Of a DNA stretch of 22,060 nt, positions 1 through 7,533 are shown in pieces. The translations under genes were made by a program, and so were the position numbers. The notes below the pieces were generated by a model. It ran no database searches, had not been told where the DNA came from, and worked only from the letters and a program-made list of their open reading frames with translations. The stretch's first letter is position 1, and the number at the start of each line of letters is the position of its first letter. This DNA comes from CAYTUI01 sp964441335 (GTDB lineage: Bacteria; Patescibacteriota; Patescibacteriia; UBA1558; 2-01-FULL-52-15): assembly GCA_964441335.1 (NCBI GenBank), contig CAYTUI010000023.1:1-22060 (forward strand), in the 5' to 3' direction.

Positions 1-45
1 GGAATTGATTACAAGACTCCAGCTGAACTGATTCCAAGCTATTGA
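1..45 (+). CDS. C-terminal end of a transposase-like protein (partial)
   Basis: Frame 1 is open from the window edge to TGA at 43-45 and reads GIDYKTPAELIPSY. The YKTPAEL motif close to the stop is typical of the C-terminus of DDE (rve-fold) insertion-sequence transposases such as the IS30, IS3 and IS481 families. Only 14 codons are visible, so the family cannot be fixed and intactness is unknown. If correct, an insertion sequence ends just left of the phage/nuclease block. No terminal inverted repeat could be recognised because the other end lies outside the window. Confidence 0.4.
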   Translation, partial: GIDYKTPAELIPSY

Positions 46-103
46 CCGTAATACGCCGCAACAAATCCACCAACCTTTCTAGCTAAACTGTAGGTAACTA
101 AGC

Positions 104-132
104 TTGATTTTAAGGGCTTTTCAAGCTATTAT
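104..132 (+). promoter_or_regulatory. sigma70-type promoter upstream of hairpin-rich RNA region
   Basis: TTGATT (104-109), a 17-bp spacer and TATTAT (127-132) match the sigma70 consensus at five of six -10 positions. The expected start is near 139, directly before a run of hairpins and about 180 bp before the first protein start. This spacing suggests it serves an RNA gene or a long structured leader of the gene at 319. Confidence 0.5.
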
Positions 133-138
133 TGTCGT

Positions 139-290
139 GACAATTAATAGTCGCCTAAACCCACCTTTGGTGGGCATGGCGCAAAAACCTATAACAGTAG
201 ATAGCTCGTCGTCAGAGCACTGTTATAGGTCGTATCCCGAAAGGGGTATGGGTTCCGCAAGGGATCGCTGGCGGCGGGCTTTTTGCTTTT
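139..290 (+). ncRNA. candidate structured RNA, unidentified
   Basis: Consecutive foldable elements fill this stretch. CGCC/GGCG (152-155/178-181) encloses CCCACC-TTT-GGTGGG (160-174). A perfect 12-bp stem follows (187-198/219-230). Two abutting hairpins have GNRA tetraloops: 231-250 (8 bp, loop GAAA) and 251-266 (6 bp, loop GCAA). The 20-nt loop of the 12-bp stem contains 203-212, which can pair with 271-280 (10 bp, three G-U), a pseudoknot that ends at a run of U. The U-rich end at 280-290 could act as a terminator. Several G-U pairs argue for RNA rather than a DNA palindrome on this strand. It does not resemble tRNA, tmRNA, RNase P RNA, SRP RNA or 6S RNA. It may instead be the 5' leader of the gene at 319. 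Confidence 0.45.
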
Positions 291-318
291 CCGCCGAGAT
301 AATTCTTAAAAAAACTCT

Positions 319-537
319 ATGAAAAAATGTCCATACTGCGCCGAAGAAATTAATGATGAGGCGCTAAAATGCAAACACTGTGGTTCTTTTTTAGATAAAA
401 AACTGCAGAAGAAACACTTGAAAGAGGTGGGTGGCAAAAAGGAGGGATTATTTCTCAGCTCCCTAAACGTTGGTTGCGGAGTAATTATTTTCGTAATCAT
501 TGTAATTATTATAATGGCAATATCAATAAACTCATGA
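319..537 (+). CDS. small zinc-ribbon membrane protein
   Basis: A 72-residue protein. Residues 4-21 form a zinc ribbon (CPYC at 4-7, CKHC at 18-21), followed by a lysine-rich linker (about 28-42) and one hydrophobic helix (about 52-70) at the C-terminus. This is a common layout of small prokaryotic zinc_ribbon_2-type proteins anchored to the membrane; their role is generally unknown. No Shine-Dalgarno sequence precedes the ATG. The stop overlaps the start of the nuclease gene as ATGA (534-537), so the two are translationally coupled. This pairing suggests a joint function, possibly positioning the nuclease at the membrane, which is inference. Confidence 0.75.
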   Translation: MKKCPYCAEEINDEALKCKHCGSFLDKKLQKKHLKEVGGKKEGLFLSSLNVGCGVIIFVIIVIIIMAISINS

Positions 538-1586
538 CCGACTTTATTGAAGAAAATAATATCAACGAGTGGAAACAGTTAATCATACATAACCCCGCTC
601 GTCTGCAACAAGAAAAAGAAGTCATACAAAAATATGGCTCGCTATTTCATCCTACTAACCTGGATAATCTTTCCAGCGATGATTTTAAATCATTTTTACT
701 CATAAAGAATAATCATCATTGGGATGGCATTCATCGCCAGGGCAATATCATAACTCGCGATATGCCTCGGCTAAAAAGCGCTTTAAAAATATTGCTCGAT
801 GAGAACCAAGACCTTGACTATCGGCTGACAACACTGTTTCCACCCAAAGGAGACGGGTATATCAAAGGGTTAGGACGTGCAATAGTTACACCGCTCTTAC
901 TTGTGGTCTATCCACAGAAATATGGGGTCTGGAATTCTAAAAGCGAGGCAGGACTACAAAAACTCGGTCTTTTACCTCGCTTTAAAACCAAAGACTCCTT
1001 TGCAGACAAATATATCGCTATCAATCAGGCACTTACTGAGTTAGCTCAAAAGTATTCATTAACCTTATGGCAACTTGATGAAATTGTAGGTTGGATTGCA
1101 TTAGGCAACCCGCCAATCTCTAGTGACTCCACTATTCCTGAAGAGATTTCGTATTTGACGAAAGATGTAAACCATGAGGATATCGAGGACTTCGGATTAG
1201 AATCGCATCTTGAAGATTTTATAATCGAAAACTGGGATCGTCTTGACTTGTGTAATAACTATAGGATTCTTGAAGAAGATGGGGATATTATTGGTCAGCA
1301 GTATGTCACGCCTATTGGCAGAATTGATATTCTAGCCAAAGGTAAAGACAATAAAGAGTGGCTTGTTATTGAGCTTAAAAAAGGCAAGACAGGCGACCAA
1401 GTTGTGGGACAGACTTTGCGGTATATCAGCTGGATTAGAGAGCATAAAGCAGAACCTGGTGATACCGTTTCAGGTCTGGTGATAGCTGGCGACAAGGACG
1501 ACAAGCTTATCTATTCTCTCAAAGCTGTGCCAGATATACGGCTAAGAACCTACTCCGTGAGTTTCAAGCTTTCAGAACCGATATAG
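534..1586 (+). CDS. NucS-like PD-(D/E)XK endonuclease domain protein
   Basis: A 350-residue protein. The C-terminal part (about 215-345) resembles the endonuclease NucS/DUF91-type PD-(D/E)XK fold: FGLESHLEDFIIENW at 220-234, then GRIDIL (D265), VIELKKG (E280, K282) and a QTLRYISW helix (293-300), which together give the expected active-site order. The N-terminal 200 residues are a separate helical region with no family I recognise; they contain several aromatic and basic patches. The family cuts branched or mismatched DNA or serves in defence systems. The upstream in-frame ATG at 474 lies inside the preceding gene. The ATG at 534 fits the ATGA overlap and begins the conserved-looking protein, so I chose it. 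It converges on the terminase genes with 57 bp between and no visible terminator. Confidence 0.75.
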   Translation: MTDFIEENNINEWKQLIIHNPARLQQEKEVIQKYGSLFHPTNLDNLSSDDFKSFLLIKNNHHWDGIHRQGNIITRDMPRLKSALKILLDENQDLDYRLTTLFPPKGDGYIKGLGRAIVTPLLLVVYPQKYGVWNSKSEAGLQKLGLLPRFKTKDSFADKYIAINQALTELAQKYSLTLWQLDEIVGWIALGNPPISSDSTIPEEISYLTKDVNHEDIEDFGLESHLEDFIIENWDRLDLCNNYRILEEDGDIIGQQYVTPIGRIDILAKGKDNKEWLVIELKKGKTGDQVVGQTLRYISWIREHKAEPGDTVSGLVIAGDKDDKLIYSLKAVPDIRLRTYSVSFKLSEPI

Positions 1587-1643
1587 CATAATAACAGGAG
1601 ACAGAGATGATCTATCGTAAGACGCTAATCAAGTAATTGTGAG

Positions 1644-3107
1644 TTAAGCAAACCAGACTCTAGGAACATATGGAGGCGACTCAATCACACTAAGAACCAG
1701 AGTTGAAAAGGCGTCGGCTAGGTCGTCGTGTTTTTCTACGCCAAAATGCACAATCTGATTGATTAATTCTTCACAACCTTGATGAGGAAATAGTACCCGT
1801 CCGCTTTGAATCATGCGAGCGGTTAAGACCAGTCGCGTGCGTTTATCCTGATTACCAGGTCGGGTGGTTTTAACGTTATGAATGCCTTCGTTTTTCAGTT
1901 GCTGCGGTAATGACCTCTGATAGGCCACATCCTCAATAATCAAAGTCGGATACATACCGTCTCTCTTATGAGTTTTATAGAGAACCTTGCAGAGCTCTAC
2001 TGTCTCTGGGAAGGTCAGCCTTTTATTGATTATTTTAGGCAAGATGTAAATTTTCACATCTTGGCCTTCGCCATATAACATAGCCGGAACCATAGCTGTA
2101 TAATCAGCAGAGTCCTCCTTAGAGATTGCCAAATCAATGCCAATATGAACAGCCATGTATTGAGAATAACCATCTTCATCTTTTTCTGATCCATCGGGCA
2201 GTTTATCGTAGTAATGTATCCACTCCCTCTGAATCGCCTGCTCCTCAGACGGCACGATATGGAGCAAATATTCTCGTTGCCAAGCGAACTCATTACCGGC
2301 CTTTCTCCGTTCTGCCTCAACATCATCCATAGAGGGGTATTTACCAGGCCATAAGATTTCTCCTGCTTGCAGTAACGGGTACTCCTCAAAAACTCCGTCA
2401 ATTCGTCCTTTCTCAATATCCTCTTTAATTCTCATCAGAAGCGAATCCTCATGCAATAAATTTCCGATTAGCACTAAGCGTGTATTTTTATCCCCAGCAG
2501 GAATAACCTCGCCTGTCAGCCACTGATAGGTCTTATTGCGACTCTCTTTGGTTTTAACCGAGGCTAAATCTTCCAGATCATCACCGATAATTAAATCCGG
2601 CCTAAACTGATTATGCCGTAAGCCCCTGATACTTTGTTCAGAGGAAGCCGCGGTAATACGCGCGTTCATATTAGAGAAAACCAGCGAAGTCGATCCCCAT
2701 TCATCTGATTCTTCCTGAAATGGCCCGAGGTCACGTTTTAAGATAGCGTTACTTTCCAATTCTCTCCTTAGATTCATCATATGCTGTTTGGCTTGAGCCT
2801 GCGTCTGGCAGAGAATTAGAACAAACTTCTTTTGCTGTTTGCCTAAAATAGCCCAGATGGGATAAGAGGTGGTTATAATAGTTGATTTACCGCTACCCCG
2901 AAAGGCAACAATAAAGACATTGCCAATTTGTTCGGTTTCAGTCAGTTCAAATATTTCGGCCTGAAATGGTGCTGTTGCGTAAGTGACGTAATGGGCGAAA
3001 TAGAAGTGAAAGAAATACCAATGACTTTCTCTAGTTATTGCTATTCGTACTTTCCGGTCTTTGATCATCGTCTCCACCATTTCCGATGGTAATATTTTGT
3101 TGATCAT
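1644..3107 (-). CDS. terL: phage terminase large subunit
   Basis: The DNA-packaging motor of tailed phages: an ATPase that feeds DNA into the prohead and a nuclease that cuts the concatemer. At 487 residues it is of normal length and both halves look intact. Walker A is FRGSGKST (69-76) and Walker B is DLIIGDD with a downstream acidic residue (171-179). The RNase H-fold nuclease shows GIDLA (D325), IIEDVA (E392) and HDDLADA (D461, D462, D465). The start is uncertain: ATG at 3107 overlaps the preceding gene by 77 bp and has no Shine-Dalgarno, while an internal ATG at 3068 has GGAG just upstream. Its cassette holds the methyltransferase and a small terminase-like protein. No portal or capsid gene follows in the expected downstream position, where a convergent nuclease gene ends instead. 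Confidence 0.88.
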   Translation of the reverse strand: MINKILPSEMVETMIKDRKVRIAITRESHWYFFHFYFAHYVTYATAPFQAEIFELTETEQIGNVFIVAFRGSGKSTIITTSYPIWAILGKQQKKFVLILCQTQAQAKQHMMNLRRELESNAILKRDLGPFQEESDEWGSTSLVFSNMNARITAASSEQSIRGLRHNQFRPDLIIGDDLEDLASVKTKESRNKTYQWLTGEVIPAGDKNTRLVLIGNLLHEDSLLMRIKEDIEKGRIDGVFEEYPLLQAGEILWPGKYPSMDDVEAERRKAGNEFAWQREYLLHIVPSEEQAIQREWIHYYDKLPDGSEKDEDGYSQYMAVHIGIDLAISKEDSADYTAMVPAMLYGEGQDVKIYILPKIINKRLTFPETVELCKVLYKTHKRDGMYPTLIIEDVAYQRSLPQQLKNEGIHNVKTTRPGNQDKRTRLVLTARMIQSGRVLFPHQGCEELINQIVHFGVEKHDDLADAFSTLVLSVIESPPYVPRVWFA

Positions 3108-3540
3108 TTTCGTTATGATTAATTATTAAGGATGAGGCAAGTTTGCCTCCGGCAAGCTGTAAAGCTTTCCGTACTAGTTTTTCTTGCTCTGGGGTAAGTA
3201 CTTCGTCATCAATACTGTGTTTAATTTTAAGAGTCGTCGTATAATCACTATGATGATGCTTGAGCCAAAAAATTATGGCAGTTAAATTCCGATCTTTTAT
3301 GGCCTGCATTAATTGCGATTCCGCCATATCGTTAATTAGCAGAGACCCGTCAAGTAGCGCCGTGTCAGCCGCTTGGGCAAATGGCTTATCGTCTTTGCGC
3401 CAGCGATAATAGGTGGCACGACTAACACCCGATTTTTCACAGGCAATCTGCACTATTGGAGTTTTCTTAAGTTGTTCCAGTAGGAGACTTCTTGTTTTTT
3501 CTTGACGAAGCTCAATCGCCGATTTTTCACTATTTTCCAT
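3031..3540 (-). CDS. terminase small subunit-like helix-turn-helix protein
   Basis: A 169-residue protein. Residues about 28-50 form a helix-turn-helix (QIACEKSGVSRATYYRW), followed by a helical segment ending in AIIFWLKHHH. This layout is that of the phBC6A51-type HTH proteins that accompany large terminases and probably recognise phage DNA ends. The C-terminal tail is polar and rich in Asn, Asp and Gly, and is encoded by DNA shared with the start of the large terminase gene. It overlaps the methyltransferase gene by 11 bp, so the three genes form one tightly packed operon. Function as the small terminase is inferred from motif and position. Confidence 0.72.
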   Translation of the reverse strand: MENSEKSAIELRQEKTRSLLLEQLKKTPIVQIACEKSGVSRATYYRWRKDDKPFAQAADTALLDGSLLINDMAESQLMQAIKDRNLTAIIFWLKHHHSDYTTTLKIKHSIDDEVLTPEQEKLVRKALQLAGGKLASSLIINHNENDQQNITIGNGGDDDQRPESTNSNN

Positions 3541-4864
3541 GTTTGATTATCCTCGCTTTCTTCCCAGTTAAATTTTCCCATCGCTTTTTGATAACCTCAG
3601 TATAGACGGGAGATTTCTCCATAATATAACAACGACGTTTCATTTTAGTTGCCGCAATCAAGGTACTACCACTCCCGCCGAAGGGTTCAATAATTAAATC
3701 GTTACGCTTGGTTAGTACTTTTATATAGGGAATAAGTATTTCGACTGGCTTAGTTCCAAAGATAATTCCCTGACCAGAGCTTTTCTCATCTGACGCATTA
3801 AACTCGATGAAATCAGTTGGACAGTATTTACTTCCTTTCTTATAACCTTCCCAGGTTGGTTTGCCGGAAATGGCATAAAGAGCTGTCTCGTATTCGTTTT
3901 GTAGCAGTTCTTCCTCGGCAGTTACATCTATTTCCGATTTGCCGCCAGTTCCGACCATGGCAATATCGTACTTACTAAATAATTTGCGTGTGGCGGCAAA
4001 ACCTTGATTTCTATTAGGAAGATGCCAAATCAGCATATTTCGCACCTTCCAGTACTTTTCCATTTCAGACCATATAACGCGTAGATTTTTCCAACTCTCA
4101 TAAACGATAATGGAGAAATCCGATTCGGCTACTTTGGCGATATTAGCCATCCAAAGTTCAGTAAAGTTGTCTGGTAACGATTCGGTTTCTAGATATCTGC
4201 GATCTCGTTTATATCCAAAGCCGGTGGTAGCCTTTCCGTTTCGTTTCTTCCCGTGGAGATAATCCAAAACATACGGAGGGTCTGTTAGACACATCACCGC
4301 TTTGTGGGCATCCATAAGTTTCAGCATATCTGCCTCAATTGTGGAATCTCCACACATTAGGCGACTACCATCTATTACGTAGACATCTCCTTTTTTTGTT
4401 AGGATATTCTTGATGTTTAGTTTTTTCAGTTCTTTATCTAAGTCAAACTTTTCTGGTTCAATATCGATCTCAAATATATCGTCCAGATCTTCGCTGGAAA
4501 AACCAACATCTGCTAGGAAAGCTTCGTCATACTCAGCGAGTAATTTAAAATCGAACTCCCCAGTGTTTTTATTAAGCCTTAAATTAAGTTCCTTTTCTCG
4601 CTCTATATCTGGGATATTGATATAGACTACTGGAACTTCTTTAAAACCCAAGTCTTTAGCGATTTTCAATCTGAAATTTCCTCCTACCACAATATTCTCT
4701 CGACCTTTAGCCATGTTGCAGATAATTGGGTCAAGAAGACCAAATCTCTTGATACTGATGGTTAAATCTCTGATAGCTATTTCGCTCCACACCCTTGGGT
4801 TTGATAGCGTAGGCTTCAATACCGAAAGATCAACGTATTGAACCTTTAAATTTTCTTTTGCCAT
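3530..4864 (-). CDS. ParB-like domain/DNA adenine or cytosine-N4 methyltransferase fusion
   Basis: A 444-residue protein. The N-terminal 100 residues match a ParB/Srx-type domain (VDLSVLKPTLSNPR, then the phosphate-binding-like VVGGNFRLKIA at 59-69). Residues about 155-435 are an amino-methyltransferase with motif IV TDPPY (194-198) before the AdoMet-binding motif PFGGSGST (394-401), the beta-class order. Such ParB-methyltransferase fusions are common in phages beside terminase genes, where they modify phage DNA, most often as orphan enzymes. No cognate restriction enzyme adjoins it directly. It heads the methyltransferase-HTH-terminase operon, and the ATG at 4864 is the first good start. The target sequence cannot be predicted. 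Confidence 0.87.
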   Translation of the reverse strand: MAKENLKVQYVDLSVLKPTLSNPRVWSEIAIRDLTISIKRFGLLDPIICNMAKGRENIVVGGNFRLKIAKDLGFKEVPVVYINIPDIEREKELNLRLNKNTGEFDFKLLAEYDEAFLADVGFSSEDLDDIFEIDIEPEKFDLDKELKKLNIKNILTKKGDVYVIDGSRLMCGDSTIEADMLKLMDAHKAVMCLTDPPYVLDYLHGKKRNGKATTGFGYKRDRRYLETESLPDNFTELWMANIAKVAESDFSIIVYESWKNLRVIWSEMEKYWKVRNMLIWHLPNRNQGFAATRKLFSKYDIAMVGTGGKSEIDVTAEEELLQNEYETALYAISGKPTWEGYKKGSKYCPTDFIEFNASDEKSSGQGIIFGTKPVEILIPYIKVLTKRNDLIIEPFGGSGSTLIAATKMKRRCYIMEKSPVYTEVIKKRWENLTGKKARIIKHGK

Positions 4865-4885
4865 ACCGTTATGCTTAATTATTAA

Positions 4886-4913
4886 AAAATCGTAGCTTAT
4901 ATACTACGATTTT
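4886..4913 (-). terminator. intrinsic terminator after the 4956-5759 gene
   Basis: A perfect 10-bp inverted repeat (AAAATCGTAG / CTACGATTTT) with an 8-nt loop. Read on the minus strand it is followed by a T-rich run (TTTTTTAAT), as expected for ending the hypothetical gene at 4956-5759. The plus-strand side also has a T-rich flank. It lies only 22 bp before the methyltransferase start, so the promoter of that operon probably overlaps it. Confidence 0.65.
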
Positions 4914-4955
4914 AATTTTACAGTATGGCTAAATTATCCTTGGGGAATTATATAG

Positions 4956-5759
4956 CTATGTTTTTCCCGAAGATTTAAATCTCCTTTTTCTGGTATTTTT
5001 TAAGTCTTTTACTATATCGTGAGCCATTTTTCCTTTGCGAGGGCTGCCGAGAAGTTCTCCTGCTATTTCAGCTGTCGTCATTATATATGGTTTGTACTCA
5101 ACGGAGTCAAACCTTTCTCTATTGACCATCCAATCTTCAATCTCTAAATCTCTGTCAATATTTTTTAGTGGACTATATTTTGGTAATTGTTTTGAAAATT
5201 TTGTGACTTCTTCTTTTAAGGATTCAATCTCATCATTAGTTAATCTGGAAAATATTTTGACTGGAATAAATTTTGCCTCCCTTAGTTTCACAAATGGTGG
5301 ATATTCACCAATAGTAAAATTTTGACCAGGCACATTACTAATCTTATTTAAAATTATATAACTCCTAAGAAATCCCTCATAATTTAAAGGTAGATTAAAT
5401 TTATCTATAATAAAATCTATCCTATTCTTTAGATAGAATATTGGTACCTGATCGTACAGCTGATTAACCCTACTCTTGGATTCAGTATAGCTTATTTTCT
5501 GTTCGTAATTATCTTCCTTCAGTTTAATTTCTTTTTCTCTAAAATCTTTGTCCAATAATATTTTATCGCTCTTTTGAGTTAATTCGTCAGACCATTTCCT
5601 TATATCCTCATCATTATCGAAGCCAATCGATGGAATATTCAAATCTTCTCTTATTTTACAAATCAACACCCGGAACTCTTTATCTGTAGTAAGTAACTTA
5701 ATATTATCTTTGTTTTTTTTCAAAGTCGCTGATAGTACTTTTTCTGTCTTTTTGTTCAT
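4956..5759 (-). CDS. hypothetical protein, charged and helical
   Basis: A 267-residue protein I do not recognise. The first 95 residues are lysine- and aspartate/glutamate-rich and probably helical (KIREDLNIPSIGF at 32-44, then a coiled-coil-like stretch to about residue 95). A central globular part (105-200) contains the LPLNYEGFLRSYIILNK and FTIGEYPPFVKLRE segments. The C-terminus (230-267) is strongly basic and carries an HTH-like MTTAEIAGELLGSPRKGK, suggesting nucleic-acid contact, which is inference. Codon use is markedly A+T-rich compared with the flanking genes. It stands alone between a terminator and a divergent operon. It could be a phage-derived DNA-associated protein. Confidence 0.6.
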   Translation of the reverse strand: MNKKTEKVLSATLKKNKDNIKLLTTDKEFRVLICKIREDLNIPSIGFDNDEDIRKWSDELTQKSDKILLDKDFREKEIKLKEDNYEQKISYTESKSRVNQLYDQVPIFYLKNRIDFIIDKFNLPLNYEGFLRSYIILNKISNVPGQNFTIGEYPPFVKLREAKFIPVKIFSRLTNDEIESLKEEVTKFSKQLPKYSPLKNIDRDLEIEDWMVNRERFDSVEYKPYIMTTAEIAGELLGSPRKGKMAHDIVKDLKNTRKRRFKSSGKT

Positions 5760-5774
5760 ATTCTATAGTCTGGC

Positions 5775-5803
5775 TTGATTTTGCCATCTTTTCTCGCTAA
5801 AGT
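5775..5803 (+). promoter_or_regulatory. possible promoter for the 5826-7387 operon
   Basis: TTGATT (5775-5780), 17 bp, then TAAAGT (5798-5803), a fair -35 and a weak -10. A start near 5810 would give a 16-nt leader before the ATG at 5826, and would exclude the in-frame TTG at 5775 as a start codon. Confidence 0.3.
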
Positions 5804-5825
5804 AAAGCTATTATTTAACCATAAT

Positions 5826-6200
5826 ATGTCCGAAACCATAAGTATATCTACCATGATGGATCAAATAATAAAAGCGTCCGTTTCTACGCTTATATCTTTT
5901 GTTAGAGAGCAGTTAATAACGCATTGGCCATATGTGGTCATATTTTTTAGTATTATAATAGCTGGCGTTATATTACAAATTATAATGTTACGCAGTGGAC
6001 GTCATAGCAAACTTCCGGCTGGTTTTAATAGTCTGGTGGGGAGCCTAGTTTGCTTAATTTTTTTTCTTATACTACTGACAATTGGCTATTGGCTATTTGG
6101 TACTCAAGTTATTGATGAAATCTGGTTTGCCATATTTGGAGTAGTGGCTTTCCCGATAACTGGGCTTTTCTTACGCGCTATTGGTTTTTGGTATTATTAA
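5826..6200 (+). CDS. three-helix membrane protein
   Basis: A 124-residue protein with an amphipathic N-terminus (about 9-30) and three predicted membrane helices at about 35-54, 69-91 and 98-119, separated by a short basic loop (RSGRHSKLPAG). No signal peptide cleavage site is obvious. Size and topology would fit a holin-like or small effector membrane protein, but I see no diagnostic motif. The ATG at 5826 is preferred to a TTG 51 bp upstream because a promoter-like -35 covers that TTG. The next gene follows after 9 bp, so it opens a three-gene operon with a zinc-finger/HTH protein and a nuclease-like protein. Confidence 0.65.
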   Translation: MSETISISTMMDQIIKASVSTLISFVREQLITHWPYVVIFFSIIIAGVILQIIMLRSGRHSKLPAGFNSLVGSLVCLIFFLILLTIGYWLFGTQVIDEIWFAIFGVVAFPITGLFLRAIGFWYY

Positions 6201-6209
6201 TAGTTATAT

Positions 6210-6812
6210 ATGTTATCTGAAAAGGCCGTAACCGAATTCATGGATCTTTATGAAAAGAAATTCGGTAAAAGATTATCAAGAGAAGAGGCCTATAGCCAGG
6301 CCAGCCGCTTGGTTAATTTAGTTAGACTGCTTTATGACTGTGAAATGACCGAAAGGCATTGGCAGGCTAAGTTAGTGGATTATCCCAAAGGCTATCATTT
6401 AGAGGACGGTAAAACTTATAACTGTCTAATTTGTCATGCTAATATTCAAGGCCAAGCTACTTGGTATGATAAGAACGGCATCAAATGTCTTCTTTGTCAG
6501 AAAGCATTAAATATGAAAATAATTCCGGCTTTAGTATGTCGCGATAGAGAATCTTGGTATTCTCTTCATGATTTTGAGTATTATTTTAATATTAAAGCCC
6601 CTTCAATTAAAAGGTTAGTCAGAGAAAACAAGCTAAAAGCGAGGGTAGTTCAAGGAGAATCAAACAAACCATACTTCTACCTATTTTTAATTAAGGACAA
6701 TACTGCTATCCTGCCACCCAAGCCAGAGAGTTACATGGTAACCGATGATAAGGGCTATTCGCATCTGGAGTATAAAAAAGTTAATATTTCTAACTTATTA
6801 AAATTATTATGA
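6210..6812 (+). CDS. zinc-finger and helix-turn-helix protein, hypothetical
   Basis: A 200-residue cytosolic protein. The N-terminus (about 1-45) is helical (FMDLYEKKFGKRLSREEA), resembling segments seen in small plasmid and phage proteins. A treble-clef or ribbon-type zinc site follows, with C72/C75 and C93/C96 spaced by 17 residues. A MerR-like helix-turn-helix segment lies at about 117-146 (YSLHDFEYYFNIKAPSIKRL). The C-terminal 50 residues are less structured. This points to DNA binding, perhaps regulation or target recognition. It overlaps the next gene as ATGA (6809-6812), so stoichiometric translation with the nuclease-like protein is likely. The exact function is not recognised. Confidence 0.65.
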   Translation: MLSEKAVTEFMDLYEKKFGKRLSREEAYSQASRLVNLVRLLYDCEMTERHWQAKLVDYPKGYHLEDGKTYNCLICHANIQGQATWYDKNGIKCLLCQKALNMKIIPALVCRDRESWYSLHDFEYYFNIKAPSIKRLVRENKLKARVVQGESNKPYFYLFLIKDNTAILPPKPESYMVTDDKGYSHLEYKKVNISNLLKLL

Positions 6813-7387
6813 CAGTTAAAGAATACCAAAACTATTGTAAAGACAAACTTGAAACCATCTATCAGGAGGTTAAAATTGAGTGGAATCCCTTTGGTAGAAG
6901 GGATGACCAATATTCTCCTAAGCCAGACATAGCGGTAGGTCCCTTTGCAACAGCTGATAGGCGAGGAGAAAATTATGACAGACTACTCGAAAAACCAAAA
7001 AGTAAAGCATTTATTGAATCGTTGATAGAGAAAAATAATGGAAATATTATGACATTTGGAGACGGTGTAATTTCTTCATGGTCCGATATCTTCCATTTTA
7101 ACTATAATGCTCGCTGTTTTATATGTATTGAAATAGAGAATGAAGTATCAAGAAAACACATAATAGGCGGGCTTGTTAATGCTTCGGCGCTAGGTAGAAT
7201 AGCCGTTCTTATCGCCTGGACACCAGAAAAACTTAAAGCATTCATTAAATTAAAGAACTATTTAAAGTTTTTATCCTCAGTTGAAAAGAATTCCTTTAAA
7301 ACTGCCAATATATTGATATTAAGTAAAGACCAGTTTAGGGGGTTGGTTGATTTTGCTGCCAACATGCCGATGCGACGAATAAGATGA
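6809..7387 (+). CDS. PD-(D/E)XK nuclease-like protein
   Basis: A 192-residue protein. The order is a helix with E18, then PKPDIAVGPF (D40), then a strand CFICIEIENEVSRKH (E108, E110, with K116 nearby) and a helix HIIGGLVNASALG followed by IAVLIAW. This is the alpha-beta-beta-beta-alpha-beta pattern of restriction-endonuclease-like folds that carry an E-x-E rather than the usual E-x-K. The absence of a clear catalytic lysine leaves activity open. It is translationally coupled to the zinc-finger/HTH protein and shares the operon with a membrane protein, a setting that fits defence or mobile-element maintenance. It is unrelated in sequence to the NucS-like gene at 534. Confidence 0.6.
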   Translation: MTVKEYQNYCKDKLETIYQEVKIEWNPFGRRDDQYSPKPDIAVGPFATADRRGENYDRLLEKPKSKAFIESLIEKNNGNIMTFGDGVISSWSDIFHFNYNARCFICIEIENEVSRKHIIGGLVNASALGRIAVLIAWTPEKLKAFIKLKNYLKFLSSVEKNSFKTANILILSKDQFRGLVDFAANMPMRRIR

Positions 7388-7469
7388 GACACTCTAAAAC
7401 TCCCCCTATACTGTCCCATTTGTCTCATTTACAATTTTAGACCCCGACCCACATACCTAATTTTGAGGC

Positions 7470-7498
7470 TGGACAAAATGTGTTAAAACCCTTATAAT
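7470..7498 (+). promoter_or_regulatory. strong sigma70-type promoter
   Basis: TGGACA (7470-7475), exactly 17 bp, then a perfect TATAAT (7493-7498). The predicted start near 7505 precedes no protein gene on this strand; it leads into the hairpin cluster at 7498-7698. Confidence 0.65.
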
Positions 7499-7533
7499 AC
7501 CCCCGTGTTTGGGGTACTTAACCTGAGTACACC

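Noticed and set aside
1607..1636. Nine-codon frame MIYRKTLIK with AGGAGA upstream
   Set aside because: Too short to support as a gene; it could be the start of a gene cut off at the junction, but nothing confirms it.
7384..7428. ATGAGACA/TGTCTCAT inverted repeat after the 6809-7387 gene
   Set aside because: The loop of 29 bases is long and the T run is short, so it is weak as a terminator.
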